Shown here: positions 18,303 through 27,143 of the stretch, piece after piece
Layout of the letters: each line of letters opens with the position of its first letter
How positions within the stretch are numbered: the stretch's first letter is position 1
Assembly (NCBI RefSeq): GCF_003217235.1
Contig: NZ_QJTF01000014.1
Location: 31,558-95,557, forward strand
Direction: 5' to 3'
Origin: Paramesorhizobium leguminum
GTDB taxonomy: Bacteria; Pseudomonadota; Alphaproteobacteria; Rhizobiales; Rhizobiaceae
DNA length: 64,000 bases
The notes under the pieces: model-generated
What the model was told of the DNA's origin: nothing
Database searches by the model: none
What the model saw: the letters and a program-made list of their open reading frames with translations, nothing else
Program-made: the position numbers and the translations under genes

Positions 18303-19321
18303 GCCACCACCCCGTAAAGCCTCAGCCGCATCGTGCCGCCATCGGGGTGCATGGCGTAGCGCACATGAGTGATGGGTCCGATATCGTTTATCGCGCCGCT
18401 GCCAAATTCGTGGATGTGGTCCATTTGCAGCTTGCTGCGTTCAAGGATCGGCGTCCACTTTTCGGATGCGGCGATGTCGGCTTCGCTCAAGCTGTCGCCG
18501 AGATCCGGCAGATAAGCGCCAAGCAGTTCGCAGCTATCCGGGAAGTTTCCCTTATAGAATCCGGTGTCGACGATCATCCGCTTGATGGTGCCCGGATGGC
18601 CGAGACGGATGATTGCCCAGTCGTGGCCGGGGCCGCGTCGTCGCGCGGTCTCCCAACCGTCGCCCATGTTGATGCCGCGCCCAAGGCCGAGCATCTTGTC
18701 CGGATGGCCGTAATGGGCATCCGACCAGGCAAGCGACCGGGCGCCGTGGAAGATATAGGCGAGATCGATCTCTTGCGACGCGGCGACCTTAGACCAGTCG
18801 AAATGGGCCGCGCCATAGACGCGAAGACGGGCAACACCGCCGTCCGGGTAAATGTGCAGGCGCAGATGCGTCCAGATCTTTTCCTTGTCGCCATTCTCGA
18901 AATAATGATGCCCGCTTGGCCCAAGCGGCGCCTTCGGCAGGATTTCCGTCCAGACGGTCGCATCCGTCGGGTCGCCGTTTTCGATGTAGGCGGCCTCGAT
19001 GGAGCAGTGCGGCGGGTAGTTGCCGGTGAAATAGCTGGTATCGACATCGAAGCCGAAGATGCGGCCCGGCATGGCGAGCTTCACGACCGCATGATCATGG
19101 CCCGGCACGCGCTTGCGCCGGCTTTCCCAGCCATCCATGTATTTGCCGTTGTCGTCATAGAGATCAGGATCGAAGCGCGCCGGCGCATCCTGCAGCATAC
19201 GCTCCAGCGGCGCGAAGAATTCGTCGGTCGCATGGAGCCCCTTGGCGTCGAGGCGCGCGGACGCGAGATTGATTGCGCCGTTCGCAAAAGCCGGCAGGGT
19301 ATGAGGGGCATTCTCGGTCAT
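18299..19321 (-). CDS. alc: Allantoicase
   Basis: Allantoicase hydrolyses allantoate to ureidoglycolate and urea. The 340 residues show the expected two tandem jelly-roll repeats: [22 protein letters not shown] in the second half mirrors [21 protein letters not shown] in the first, and [12 protein letters not shown] mirrors [12 protein letters not shown]. Its start codon directly abuts the stop of the allantoinase gene and its stop overlaps allA, so the three enzymes are tightly coupled. Confidence 0.96.
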   Translation of the reverse strand: MTENAPHTLPAFANGAINLASARLDAKGLHATDEFFAPLERMLQDAPARFDPDLYDDNGKYMDGWESRRKRVPGHDHAVVKLAMPGRIFGFDVDTSYFTGNYPPHCSIEAAYIENGDPTDATVWTEILPKAPLGPSGHHYFENGDKEKIWTHLRLHIYPDGGVARLRVYGAAHFDWSKVAASQEIDLAYIFHGARSLAWSDAHYGHPDKMLGLGRGINMGDGWETARRRGPGHDWAIIRLGHPGTIKRMIVDTGFYKGNFPDSCELLGAYLPDLGDSLSEADIAASEKWTPILERSKLQMDHIHEFGSGAINDIGPITHVRYAMHPDGGTMRLRLYGVVA

Positions 19322-20260
19322 TCAGGTCTCCGGAAGGATGGATGGGATCGGCTTATGGTGCCTATGCCAATGATGGGCGATCTCGATGCGGCGCGGCATC
19401 CAGACCCGGTCATGCTGTAGCACATATTCCATGAAGCGCTTCAGCGCCGCTGTGCGTCCGGGGCGGCCAACGAGGCGGCAATGGAGGCCCACCGACATCA
19501 TTTTCGGGCTGCCCTGCCTGCCTTCTTCGTAGAGCGTGTCGAATGCATCCATGAGATAGGTGGAGAACTGGTCGCCGGAATTGAAGCCCTGCGGTGTCGC
19601 AAAACGCATGTCGTTGGTATCGAGCGTATAGGGGACGATCAGGAAAGGCTCACCGTCGATGCCGTCGACCCAGTACGGCAGATCGTCGGCATAGGAGTCG
19701 GAGGAATAAAGGAACCCGCCTTCTTCCTGGACGAGTCGCAGCGTGTTTTTGGAAGGCTTGCCCTGGTACATGCCGTAAGGACGTGTCCCCGTCAGCTCCG
19801 TGTGCAGCCTGACGGCCTCGCGGATATGCTCGCGCTCCAGCTCCTCGGAAAAATCCTTGTATTCCAGCCAGCGATAGCCATGGCTGGCAATTTCCCAACC
19901 GGCTTCCTTCATCGCCGCGACGGCTTCCCTGTTGCGGGCCATGGCCGATGTCACGCCATAGACAGTTGCCTGAACTTTGAGATCGGTGAACAACCGCCAC
20001 AACCGCCAAAAGCCGGCGCGCGAGCCGTATTCATAGATCGATTCCATGTTGAGATTGCGCTGGCCGGGCCAGGCCTGAGCGCCCACGATCTCGGACAGCA
20101 GATGTTCCGATGCCGGATCGCCGTCGAGAATCGAACTCTCGCCGCCCTCTTCGTAGTTGATGACGAACTGCACGGCCAGCCGCGCATCGTCAGGCCATTT
20201 CGGATCGGGCGGATTGCGGCCGTAGCCGGTGAAATTGCGGGGGGGATTAGCGCTTGGCAT
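19322..20260 (-). CDS. puuE: Allantoinase, PuuE (polysaccharide-deacetylase) type
   Basis: PuuE opens the allantoin ring to allantoate with a NodB-like fold unrelated to the metal-dependent amidohydrolase AllB. The segment NYEEGGESSILDGDPASE near residue 35 and the later EIASHGYRWLEY are family signatures. I place the start at 20260 (MPSANPPRNFTGYGRNPP), giving 312 residues. An upstream in-frame extension only translates the adjacent repeat. It heads the puuE-alc-allA operon. Confidence 0.94.
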   Translation of the reverse strand: MPSANPPRNFTGYGRNPPDPKWPDDARLAVQFVINYEEGGESSILDGDPASEHLLSEIVGAQAWPGQRNLNMESIYEYGSRAGFWRLWRLFTDLKVQATVYGVTSAMARNREAVAAMKEAGWEIASHGYRWLEYKDFSEELEREHIREAVRLHTELTGTRPYGMYQGKPSKNTLRLVQEEGGFLYSSDSYADDLPYWVDGIDGEPFLIVPYTLDTNDMRFATPQGFNSGDQFSTYLMDAFDTLYEEGRQGSPKMMSVGLHCRLVGRPGRTAALKRFMEYVLQHDRVWMPRRIEIAHHWHRHHKPIPSILPET

Positions 20261-20290
20261 CGGGGTGGTCCTTAAAGGCTGGTGGGGCAG

Positions 20291-20482
20291 CACCCCCCTC
20301 TGACCTGCCGGCCATCTCCCCCTCAAGGGGGGAGATTGGCTGACACGTCGTTCCGTCTCCATTCTGCAACGTCTGCGATTGGTGCCGCACGTCTATGAAG
20401 GCATAATCTCCCCCCTTGAGGGGGAGATGGCCGGCAGGCCAGAGGGGGGTATCTGGCGCTTTCATCAAAACATGATTCACCC
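20291..20482. repeat. RIME-like mosaic element A
   Basis: Outer arms ACCCCCCTCTGACCTGCCGG and CCGGCAGGCCAGAGGGGGGT enclose inner arms ATCTCCCCCTCAAGGGGGGA and TCCCCCCTTGAGGGGGAGAT, with a central AT-richer loop. This matches the plan of Rhizobium-specific intergenic mosaic elements. Further terminal sequence (TTCATCAAAACATG) is shared with other copies. It lies between the allantoinase start and the amino-acid transporter ATPase stop, so it may end one transcript and lie close to the promoter of the other. Confidence 0.85.
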
Positions 20483-21207
20483 TACAGCATCCCAAGAAAC
20501 TGCTTCAACTCCGGCGTTTTCGGATCCGCAAACACCTCTGCCGGCGGCCCGATTTCGTGCACTCGCCCCTGATGCATGAAGACAACCCTGCTACAAACAT
20601 CGCGGGCGAATTTCATCTCATGCGTCACCATCATCAGCGTCATGCCTTCCTTGGCTAGTCCGCGCACTACGGCCAGCACCTCCGACACCAGCTCCGGGTC
20701 GAGCGCGGAGGTGATCTCGTCGCAAAGCAGCGCGATCGGCTGCATGGCGAGCGCCCGCGCGATGGCCACGCGCTGCTGTTGACCGCCGGAAAGTTCGTCC
20801 GGATAAGCGTCGAACTTGTGCTCCAGCCCGACCCGCTCCAGCATCTTGCGCGCCATCGCCTCGGCTTGCGGCTTCGGCACCTTCTTTACCACCGTCTGCG
20901 ACAGCATGACATTGCCGCCCGCCGTCAGATGAGGGAACAGGTTGAATTGCTGGAAGATCATGCCGACCTTCAGCCGCAGCGCCTTGAGATGCAGCTCATC
21001 CGGCTGCAATTGCGCGCCGGCAACGGAAATGGAGCCGCTGTCGATATTTTCCAATCCGTTGACGCAGCGCAGCAGCGTCGATTTGCCCGATCCGCTCTTG
21101 CCGATGATGGCGATCACTTCGCCCGGATCGACATCGAGATTGATGCCCTTGAGCACTTCGTTGGATCCGAAGCTCTTGCGGACCTCAGTGATTTCGATGA
21201 GCGACAT
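20482..21207 (-). CDS. Polar amino-acid-type ABC transporter ATPase (GlnQ family)
   Basis: The 241-residue ATPase has Walker A GKSGSGKSTLLRC at about residues 36-48, the signature LSGGQQQRVAIARAL, and Walker B LLCDEITSALDPELV. These are typical of the PAAT group (GlnQ, HisP, GltL). I chose the start at 21207 (MSLIEITEVRKSFG); it overlaps the end of the upstream permease gene by 23 bases. It is the last gene of a binding-protein, permease, permease, ATPase operon. The substrate is not certain. Confidence 0.93.
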   Translation of the reverse strand: MSLIEITEVRKSFGSNEVLKGINLDVDPGEVIAIIGKSGSGKSTLLRCVNGLENIDSGSISVAGAQLQPDELHLKALRLKVGMIFQQFNLFPHLTAGGNVMLSQTVVKKVPKPQAEAMARKMLERVGLEHKFDAYPDELSGGQQQRVAIARALAMQPIALLCDEITSALDPELVSEVLAVVRGLAKEGMTLMMVTHEMKFARDVCSRVVFMHQGRVHEIGPPAEVFADPKTPELKQFLGML

Positions 21208-21844
21208 TGAGCTTCCTTTCCAGTATCTGGCTGCTCTTCGACAGGGGCCAGCAAAGGGCGAAATAAATGAGGGCAACGAGCCCATAGACGGTGAAGGGCT
21301 GGAAGGTCGCGTTCGTCACCACGGTGCCTGCCTTCGACAATTCCACGAAACCGATGATCGATGTCAGCGCCGTTCCCTTGACCACCTGCACCGAGAACCC
21401 GACGGTCGGCGGAATGGCGATCCGGAGCGCTTGCGGCAGGACGACGTAGCGCATCTGTTGGATATGGCCCATGCCGAGGCTGGCGGATGCCTCCCATTGC
21501 CCCTTGTTTATTGCCTCGACGCAGCCGCGCCAGATTTCCACGAGGAATGCGGCGGTCCAGAGGATGAGCGCAACCCCCGCTGCCAGCCATGCCGGCACAT
21601 TGATGCCGAACAGCCCGAGGCCGAAGAACGCCAGGAAAAGCTGCATCAACAGCGGCGTACCCTGGAAGAGTTCGACATAATATCTGGCGAAAAGCCGAAG
21701 CGCGCGGCGGCGGCCGATCCGCATGAACAGGAGCAGCATTCCCGCCAGACCGCCGCCGATGAAGGCGACGAGTGACAAGAGAACGGTCCAGCGCGTGGCG
21801 AGAAGAAGATTGCGCAGGATATCCCAGAAGGAAAATTCAATCAC
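21185..21844 (-). CDS. Polar amino-acid-type ABC permease, second subunit
   Basis: The 219-residue inner-membrane permease of the HisM/GlnP group has about five helices. The coupling segment around EASASLGMGHIQQMRYVVLP (near residue 140) is the EAA loop. Its start overlaps the stop of the first permease gene by four bases, and its 3' end overlaps the ATPase gene, so the proteins are made together. Confidence 0.92.
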   Translation of the reverse strand: MIEFSFWDILRNLLLATRWTVLLSLVAFIGGGLAGMLLLFMRIGRRRALRLFARYYVELFQGTPLLMQLFLAFFGLGLFGINVPAWLAAGVALILWTAAFLVEIWRGCVEAINKGQWEASASLGMGHIQQMRYVVLPQALRIAIPPTVGFSVQVVKGTALTSIIGFVELSKAGTVVTNATFQPFTVYGLVALIYFALCWPLSKSSQILERKLNVAHRNH

Positions 21845-22512
21845 TGGCGCGCCCTCCTTGGGAAAATCAGTGTGCCCATCATGGCAAGCAACTGTCTGAG
21901 CGCGATCGCCAGCAGAAGATAGATCGCCGTCGAGACGAAATAGGCCTCAAATGCCCTGAACGTGCGGGACTGGATGAAATTGGCCGCAAACGTCAGATCT
22001 TCCGCCGCGATCTGCGAAACCACGGCGGAGCCGAGCATGACGATGACGATCTGGGACGAAAGCGCCGGCCATATCCGTTGCAGCGAGGGAACGAGGATGA
22101 CGTGGAGAAATGTCTGGATGGGCGACATCGCCAGGCTTGCTCCCGCCTCGAACTGGCCACGCGGCGTCGCCTGAATGCCGGCGCGGATGATCTCGCAGCT
22201 ATAGGCGCCCAGATTGACGATCATCGCCAGATTGGCCGCCTGCAACTCGCTCATGTGCAGGCCAAGCGACGGCAAGCCGAAGAAGATGAAGAAAAGCTGG
22301 ATCAGGAACGGCGTGTTGCGGATTAGCTCCACATAGGCGGTGACGGCGGGCCGCAGCCATTTCGGGCCCAGCGCCCTTGCCCAGGCGCAGAAGATGCCCA
22401 GCGCCACGCCCAGAACCGCGCCGACGGCTATGAGTTCGATGGTGATGCCGAGGCCTTTCAGAAGCACCGGCCAATATTGCGCCAGCCACGCGAAATCGAA
22501 GACATATTTCAA
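21841..22512 (-). CDS. Polar amino-acid-type ABC permease, first subunit
   Basis: The protein carries the same fold as its partner, with the EAA segment EAGASLAMSPIQTFLHVILVP. The frame is open far upstream into a repeat, but the protein homology begins around KYVFDFAWLAQYWPVLLKG. No ATG is available there, so I place the start at the TTG at 22512, giving 223 residues, the normal length. The non-standard start could lower its translation. RIME-like element B separates it from the binding-protein gene. Confidence 0.85.
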   Translation of the reverse strand: MKYVFDFAWLAQYWPVLLKGLGITIELIAVGAVLGVALGIFCAWARALGPKWLRPAVTAYVELIRNTPFLIQLFFIFFGLPSLGLHMSELQAANLAMIVNLGAYSCEIIRAGIQATPRGQFEAGASLAMSPIQTFLHVILVPSLQRIWPALSSQIVIVMLGSAVVSQIAAEDLTFAANFIQSRTFRAFEAYFVSTAIYLLLAIALRQLLAMMGTLIFPRRARQ

Positions 22513-22555
22513 GGGAAAGCCCCGTGCGTTTTCCAGGAGAGGGAACGGTTCATGG

Positions 22556-22764
22556 TTTAATGGAATCGCGAGACATACCCCCCTCTGGCTTGCCAGCCAT
22601 CTCCCCCTCAAGGGGGGAGATTGGCCTGCATCGATGACGGTACTTATTCTGGAAATGTTGGCGATTGGCGGAAACGGCGATGACAGCGTAATCTCCCCCC
22701 TTGAGGGGGAGATGTCCGGCAGGACAGAGGGGGGTATGCTGTCCCGCCAGCGTTTCCATCTAAA
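22556..22764. repeat. RIME-like mosaic element B, overlapping a stop codon
   Basis: The inverted element starts at TTTAATGGAATCGCGAG, has the core arms ACCCCCCTCTGGCTTGCC and GGCAGGACAGAGGGGGGTA, and ends with GCGTTTCCATCTAAA. The two arms differ slightly in sequence, as if two subtypes were joined. Its right end includes the TAG stop codon of the binding-protein gene (22760-22762). It lies inside the operon, between binding-protein and permease genes. Confidence 0.85.
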
Positions 22765-23551
22765 GCCCGGCTGGAAGCCCGGCACCCAGCCATTTCTGCG
22801 AAATGGCGTTCAGCGAACCATCGGCCTTGGCGGCGGCGATGATGCTGTTCACCTTTTCCAGAAGCGCCGGCTCATCCTTGCTCAGGCCGATATAGCAGGG
22901 AGAATTCTTGATCAGGAATTTCAGTTCCGGTCGCTTCGGCGGGTTCTTGGCGAGGATCGCCGCGGCGACGACATTGCCGGTCGCCACCACATCGACCTGT
23001 CCCGAAAGGAACGCGGAGATCGTGCCGTTATTGTCCTCGTAGCGCTTGATCACGGCGGTCTGCGGCGCGATCTTGGTCAGTTCGAGATCCTCAACCGCCC
23101 CGCGCGTGACGCCTATCGTCTTGTCCGCCAGATCCTCCGCTTTCGATACGCTCACCGCATCCGGCGCGAAGACGCCGTTGAAGAACGGCGCATAGGCGGA
23201 GGAGAAATCGATCACCTTCTCGCGCTCGGCATTCTTGCCCAGGCTGGAAATGACGAGATCGACCTTGTTGGTCTGGAGATAGGGAATGCGGTTGGCGCTC
23301 GTCACCGGCACCAGTTCGGTCTTCACGCCCAGCTTCTCGCCGATCAGATTGGCCACGTCGATGTCATAGCCCATCGGTGCCATATCCGTGCCGACGCTGC
23401 CGAAAGGCGGGAAATCCTGCGGCACCGCCACGCGCAGCACCCCGCGCGCCGTGATATCGGCCAAAGTATCGGCGAAAGCCGTCTTTGGCGCCAATAACGG
23501 CATGACCATCAAAGCGGCCCCGAAAATGGCAAGTAGCTGTCTGCGCTTCAT
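22760..23551 (-). CDS. Polar amino-acid-type periplasmic binding protein
   Basis: The 263-residue protein has a Sec signal (MKRRQLLAIFGAALMVMPLL) with cleavage near AFA-DTL, then an SBP-family-3 fold: LRVAVPQDFPPFGSVG, PMGYDIDVANLIGEKLG and VDLVISSLGKNAEREKVIDFS. It delivers substrate to the permeases downstream. The arginine in the ligand loop (AEREKVIDFS) suggests an amino-acid carboxylate, but the ureide context leaves other N-compounds open. A sigma-54-like promoter lies 39-54 bases upstream. The gene is divergent from the NCS1-kinase gene. Confidence 0.92.
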   Translation of the reverse strand: MKRRQLLAIFGAALMVMPLLAPKTAFADTLADITARGVLRVAVPQDFPPFGSVGTDMAPMGYDIDVANLIGEKLGVKTELVPVTSANRIPYLQTNKVDLVISSLGKNAEREKVIDFSSAYAPFFNGVFAPDAVSVSKAEDLADKTIGVTRGAVEDLELTKIAPQTAVIKRYEDNNGTISAFLSGQVDVVATGNVVAAAILAKNPPKRPELKFLIKNSPCYIGLSKDEPALLEKVNSIIAAAKADGSLNAISQKWLGAGLPAGL

Positions 23552-23589
23552 CCGAATGTTCCCTTATGTGTTTTTGGTGCTTTCGGTGG

Positions 23590-23605
23590 AGCAATTCCCA
23601 TGCCA
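23590..23605 (-). promoter_or_regulatory. Sigma-54-like promoter for the amino-acid-type importer operon
   Basis: On the minus strand the site reads TGGCATG-GGAA-TTGCT, one mismatch from the TGGCACG-N4-TTGCW consensus, with a perfect -12 element and correct spacing. Transcription would begin near 23580, leaving about 29 bases before the start codon at 23551. This suggests NtrC-type or other enhancer-dependent control by nitrogen status. Confidence 0.6.
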
Positions 23606-23774
23606 ACTGCTCAAGTGCCGGGCCGCCGGAGGATTTGGTACCATTTCCCGACAGCTCGCTTCTAATGCGCCTAAATATTTGGCAGTGCTGGAACATTGCA
23701 CCGATTTCATGCAGCTAACAATCATGCTAGGAAATCGTGCAGCGGTGAAAATAAGCCGCGCGACAAGGGGAACC

Positions 23775-26700
23775 ATGGCCGCCCGCCAGCGCATCATTCC
23801 GGTCCGGCGCGAATATAATCGCTGGGTCGCCGACCAGACGCTCGAGGATTACGCGCTTCGTTTCACCGCGAAGAGCGCGCGGCGTTTCTCGTCGCAGCGC
23901 ATCTCGCAGACGGCCATCGGCGCGATTTCCTTTCTGGCGCTGGAGGCGATCGGCGGCGCGATCACCATGTCCTACGGCACGACCAACGCCATCGCCGCCA
24001 TCGCCGTCGCGAGCGTCATGATTCTCCTCGTCGGGCTGCCGATCAGCCGCTACGCGATCCGCCACGGGGTCGATATCGACCTGCTCACCCGCGGGGCCAG
24101 CTTCGGCTATATCGGCTCGACCGTCACCTCGCTCATCTATGCCAGCTTCACCTTCATCCTCTTCGCCATCGAGGCCTCGATCATGTCCGGGGCGCTGGAG
24201 CTGGCGCTCGGCATTCCGCTGTGGATCGGCTATATCGTCAGCGCGGTCGCGGTGATCCCGCTCGTCACCTATGGCGTGCGGCTTATCTCCCGGTTCCAGC
24301 TCGTCACCCAGCCGTTCTGGATCGTGCTCAACATCCTGCCCTTCATCTTCATCGCCTTTGCCGACAGCAAGAGTTTTAGCGAATGGCTTGCCTATGCCGG
24401 CATTCATCATGCCTCCGGGCCGCCGGGAACCATCGCCCCCTTCCGGCTGGTGGAGTTCGGCGCGGCGTCCGCCGTCATCTTCGCGCTGATGGCGCAGATC
24501 GGCGAGCAGGTGGATTTCCTGCGCTTCCTGCCGCCAGACGGCAAGCGCAAGCTCCGGCACCGCGTCGCTATCTTCCTCGCCGGTTCCGGATGGGTCATCG
24601 TCGGCGCGCCGAAGCTGATCGCCGGCTCCTTCCTCGTCGTGCTGGCGCTCTCCGCCGGCGTGCCATCGACCCGCGCGGCGGATCCGGCGCAGATGTATTT
24701 CACCGCCTTCGGCTATATGCTGCCGTCGGAAACGGCGGCGCTGCTGCTGATGGCCGCCTTCGTGGTCGTCTCGCAGTTGAAGATCAACGTGATGAACGCC
24801 TATGCCGGCTCGCTCGCCTGGTCGAACTTCTTCTCGCGCCTGACCCACAGCCATCCGGGCCGCGTCGTCTGGCTGGTGTTCAACGTGGCAATCGCGCTTC
24901 TCCTGATGGAACTCGGCATCTACCGGCTGCTGGAGGAGACGCTGGGCATTTTCTCCATTATCGCCATGGCGTGGCTCTGCACCATCTCGGCGGATTTGTT
25001 TGTCAACAAGAGGCTCGGCCTGTCTCCACCAGGCGTCGAGTTCAAGCGCGCCCATCTCTACGATATCAATCCGGTCGGTTTGGGCGCGATGCTTTTCTCC
25101 GCCGGCATCGCCCTCATCGCGCATTTCGGAGCCTTCGGCGGGGTCGCCGCTTCGCTTGCGCCCTTCATTGCCGCCGCAGCCGCCTTCGTCGCCTCGCCGC
25201 TGATCGCTTGGTGGACGGAGGGAAAATACTATCTGGCGCGCAAGCCGCGGCGGAACTGGCACCTGCAAAACACCATCGCCTGCTCGATCTGCGAGCACCC
25301 GTTCGAGCCGGAGGACATGGCGTGGTGTCCGGCCTATGCGGCGCCGATCTGCTCGCTCTGCTGCTCGCTCGACAGCCGCTGCCACGACATGTGCAAGCCC
25401 AAGGCGCGCTTCCACGCGCAGGCCGCCTTCGTCGCCCGTCTGGCTCTCCCCCAGCCCATCATCGAGAAGCTGGCGACGCGGCTTGGCCGCTACGCCATTT
25501 CGGCAGTGCTCTCGGTCTCCGCTATCGGCAGCATCCTTGTGCTGATCGCGCATCAGGCCGGCGGTGCGTCGCCGGAAACGGCTGATGTAGTCGAGCGCAC
25601 CGTGGCGATTGTCTTCTTCGTCTTTGCCATCGCAGCTAGCGTCGTCTGCTGGTTCTATGTGCTGGCGCATGACAGCCGGGTGGTGGCGGAAGAGGAATCG
25701 TCGCGCCAGAACACGCTGCTTCTCAAGGAAATCGCCGCGCACAAGAAGACCGACGCCGCTTTGCAGGATGCGAAGGAAACGGCGGAGGCGGCGAACCGCG
25801 CCAAGAGCCGCTATGTCACCGGCCTTAGTCACGAATTGCGAACGCCGCTCAACGCCGTGCTCGGCTATGCCCAGCTGCTCGAACGCGACACGACCATTCC
25901 CGCCCCGCGCCAACCGGCAATCACGGCGATCCGGCGCAGCGCAGAACATCTGTCGGGCCTGATCGACGGCCTGCTCGATATTTCGCGAATAGAGGCGGGC
26001 AAGCTGCAGGTCTATTCCAACGAGATCAACATCCACGATTTCCTCGACCAGATCATCGACATGTTCCGCCCGCAGGCGCAGGCGAAGGGCATCGCCTTCG
26101 AGCATGAACGCGCGCCGTCGCTGCCGCGCTATGTGCGCACCGACGAGAAGCGGCTGCGCCAGATCCTTACCAACCTCATCTCCAACGCGCTTAAATTCAC
26201 CGATAGCGGCCATATCCGCTTCCATGTCGCCTATCGCAGCCAGGTCGCCACCTTCGCGATAGAGGATACGGGGCGCGGCATCGCGGAAAACGACCTGCCC
26301 AGGATATTCGACCCGTTCCAGCGCGGCGAGGCGGAGCATCTGCGCACGCCGGGGCTGGGGCTTGGCTTGACGATCACCCGGCTGCTCACCCAGACGCTCG
26401 GAGGCGAGATCGCCGTCACCAGCGTCAGCAACGAGGGCACCATTTTCCGGGTCCGGCTTATGCTGTCGGCCATCGAGCGTCCGCAGGCGCTGACGAAACC
26501 GGATCGGCGCATCATCGGATATGAAGGCCCGCGCCGAAGCATCCTGGTCGTGGATGACAATCAAGAACACCGCCGCCTGATGCGCGAGACGCTGGCGCCG
26601 CTTGGTTTCGATGTTCTGACGGCGGGCGATGGCGGCGAATGTCTATCACTTATCGAAGGGGTTCGTCCGGACCTGTTTCTGGTGGATATCTCCATGCCGG

Positions 26701-27143
26701 GAATGAACGGTTGGGAACTGGCAGAGCGGCTACGGCAGGCCGGCCAGACAGGGCCAATCATCATGCTCTCCGCCAATATCGGCGACGGGTCGGCCCATCG
26801 CATCGAACGCGGCCACGATGACACGCTCGCCAAGCCGTTCGACCTGCGCCAGTTCCATGACAAGCTCGCCTTGCATCTGCGGCTCGACTGGCGTTTCGAG
26901 GATGACGACGAACATACGAAAACAGCCGGGTCGCCGGCGCGGATCGTCCCTCCGGGAAACGCGCATGTGGCGGAACTGATCCGGCTCGGCGAAATCGGCT
27001 ATGTCAGGGGGATCGAAGCGAAGCTCATGGAAATTGCTCGGGCGCCGGAACACCAGGCCTTTGCCGATGCCTTGCGCGCTTATGTGCGGGCCTTCGATCT
27101 CACCGGCTATGACGCCTTCCTGAAAGATCATGATCATGGCTGA
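23775..27143 (+). CDS. NCS1 permease-hybrid histidine kinase fusion
   Basis: The 1122-residue protein joins a transporter to a two-component sensor. Residues about 20-490 form an NCS1 (purine, allantoin, hydantoin) permease with about twelve helices. Residues 501-541 hold eight cysteines (503, 506, 518, 526, 529, 530, 536, 540), likely a metal-binding knuckle. Two further helices lie at about 573-593 and 608-632, followed by a short coiled coil. The kinase core has His686 in SHELRTPLN, the N-box around Asn804, DTGRGI at 831 and GLGLGL at 860. A receiver domain spans about 921-1037 with Asp971 and Lys1020, then an extra helical C-terminus. ATG 23775 follows AAGGGGAACC. The response regulator gene overlaps its end by 14 bases. 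I infer that it senses a purine or ureide; transport activity is untested. Confidence 0.93.
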   Translation: MAARQRIIPVRREYNRWVADQTLEDYALRFTAKSARRFSSQRISQTAIGAISFLALEAIGGAITMSYGTTNAIAAIAVASVMILLVGLPISRYAIRHGVDIDLLTRGASFGYIGSTVTSLIYASFTFILFAIEASIMSGALELALGIPLWIGYIVSAVAVIPLVTYGVRLISRFQLVTQPFWIVLNILPFIFIAFADSKSFSEWLAYAGIHHASGPPGTIAPFRLVEFGAASAVIFALMAQIGEQVDFLRFLPPDGKRKLRHRVAIFLAGSGWVIVGAPKLIAGSFLVVLALSAGVPSTRAADPAQMYFTAFGYMLPSETAALLLMAAFVVVSQLKINVMNAYAGSLAWSNFFSRLTHSHPGRVVWLVFNVAIALLLMELGIYRLLEETLGIFSIIAMAWLCTISADLFVNKRLGLSPPGVEFKRAHLYDINPVGLGAMLFSAGIALIAHFGAFGGVAASLAPFIAAAAAFVASPLIAWWTEGKYYLARKPRRNWHLQNTIACSICEHPFEPEDMAWCPAYAAPICSLCCSLDSRCHDMCKPKARFHAQAAFVARLALPQPIIEKLATRLGRYAISAVLSVSAIGSILVLIAHQAGGASPETADVVERTVAIVFFVFAIAASVVCWFYVLAHDSRVVAEEESSRQNTLLLKEIAAHKKTDAALQDAKETAEAANRAKSRYVTGLSHELRTPLNAVLGYAQLLERDTTIPAPRQPAITAIRRSAEHLSGLIDGLLDISRIEAGKLQVYSNEINIHDFLDQIIDMFRPQAQAKGIAFEHERAPSLPRYVRTDEKRLRQILTNLISNALKFTDSGHIRFHVAYRSQVATFAIEDTGRGIAENDLPRIFDPFQRGEAEHLRTPGLGLGLTITRLLTQTLGGEIAVTSVSNEGTIFRVRLMLSAIERPQALTKPDRRIIGYEGPRRSILVVDDNQEHRRLMRETLAPLGFDVLTAGDGGECLSLIEGVRPDLFLVDISMPGMNGWELAERLRQAGQTGPIIMLSANIGDGSAHRIERGHDDTLAKPFDLRQFHDKLALHLRLDWRFEDDDEHTKTAGSPARIVPPGNAHVAELIRLGEIGYVRGIEAKLMEIARAPEHQAFADALRAYVRAFDLTGYDAFLKDHDHG

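Noticed and set aside
20261..20362. Longer allantoinase start
   Set aside because: The added residues translate RIME-like repeat DNA, and the conserved N-terminus begins at 20260.
23606..23774. Sigma-54 promoter for the NCS1-kinase gene (TGGCAG around 23690)
   Set aside because: The GG and GC elements are not at the required spacing.
23727..26570. A 2.8-kb open frame on the minus strand opposite the NCS1-kinase gene
   Set aside because: It is a high-GC shadow of the plus-strand gene. Its translation is rich in Arg, Gly, Asp and His without any domain, whereas the plus strand encodes well-conserved domains throughout.
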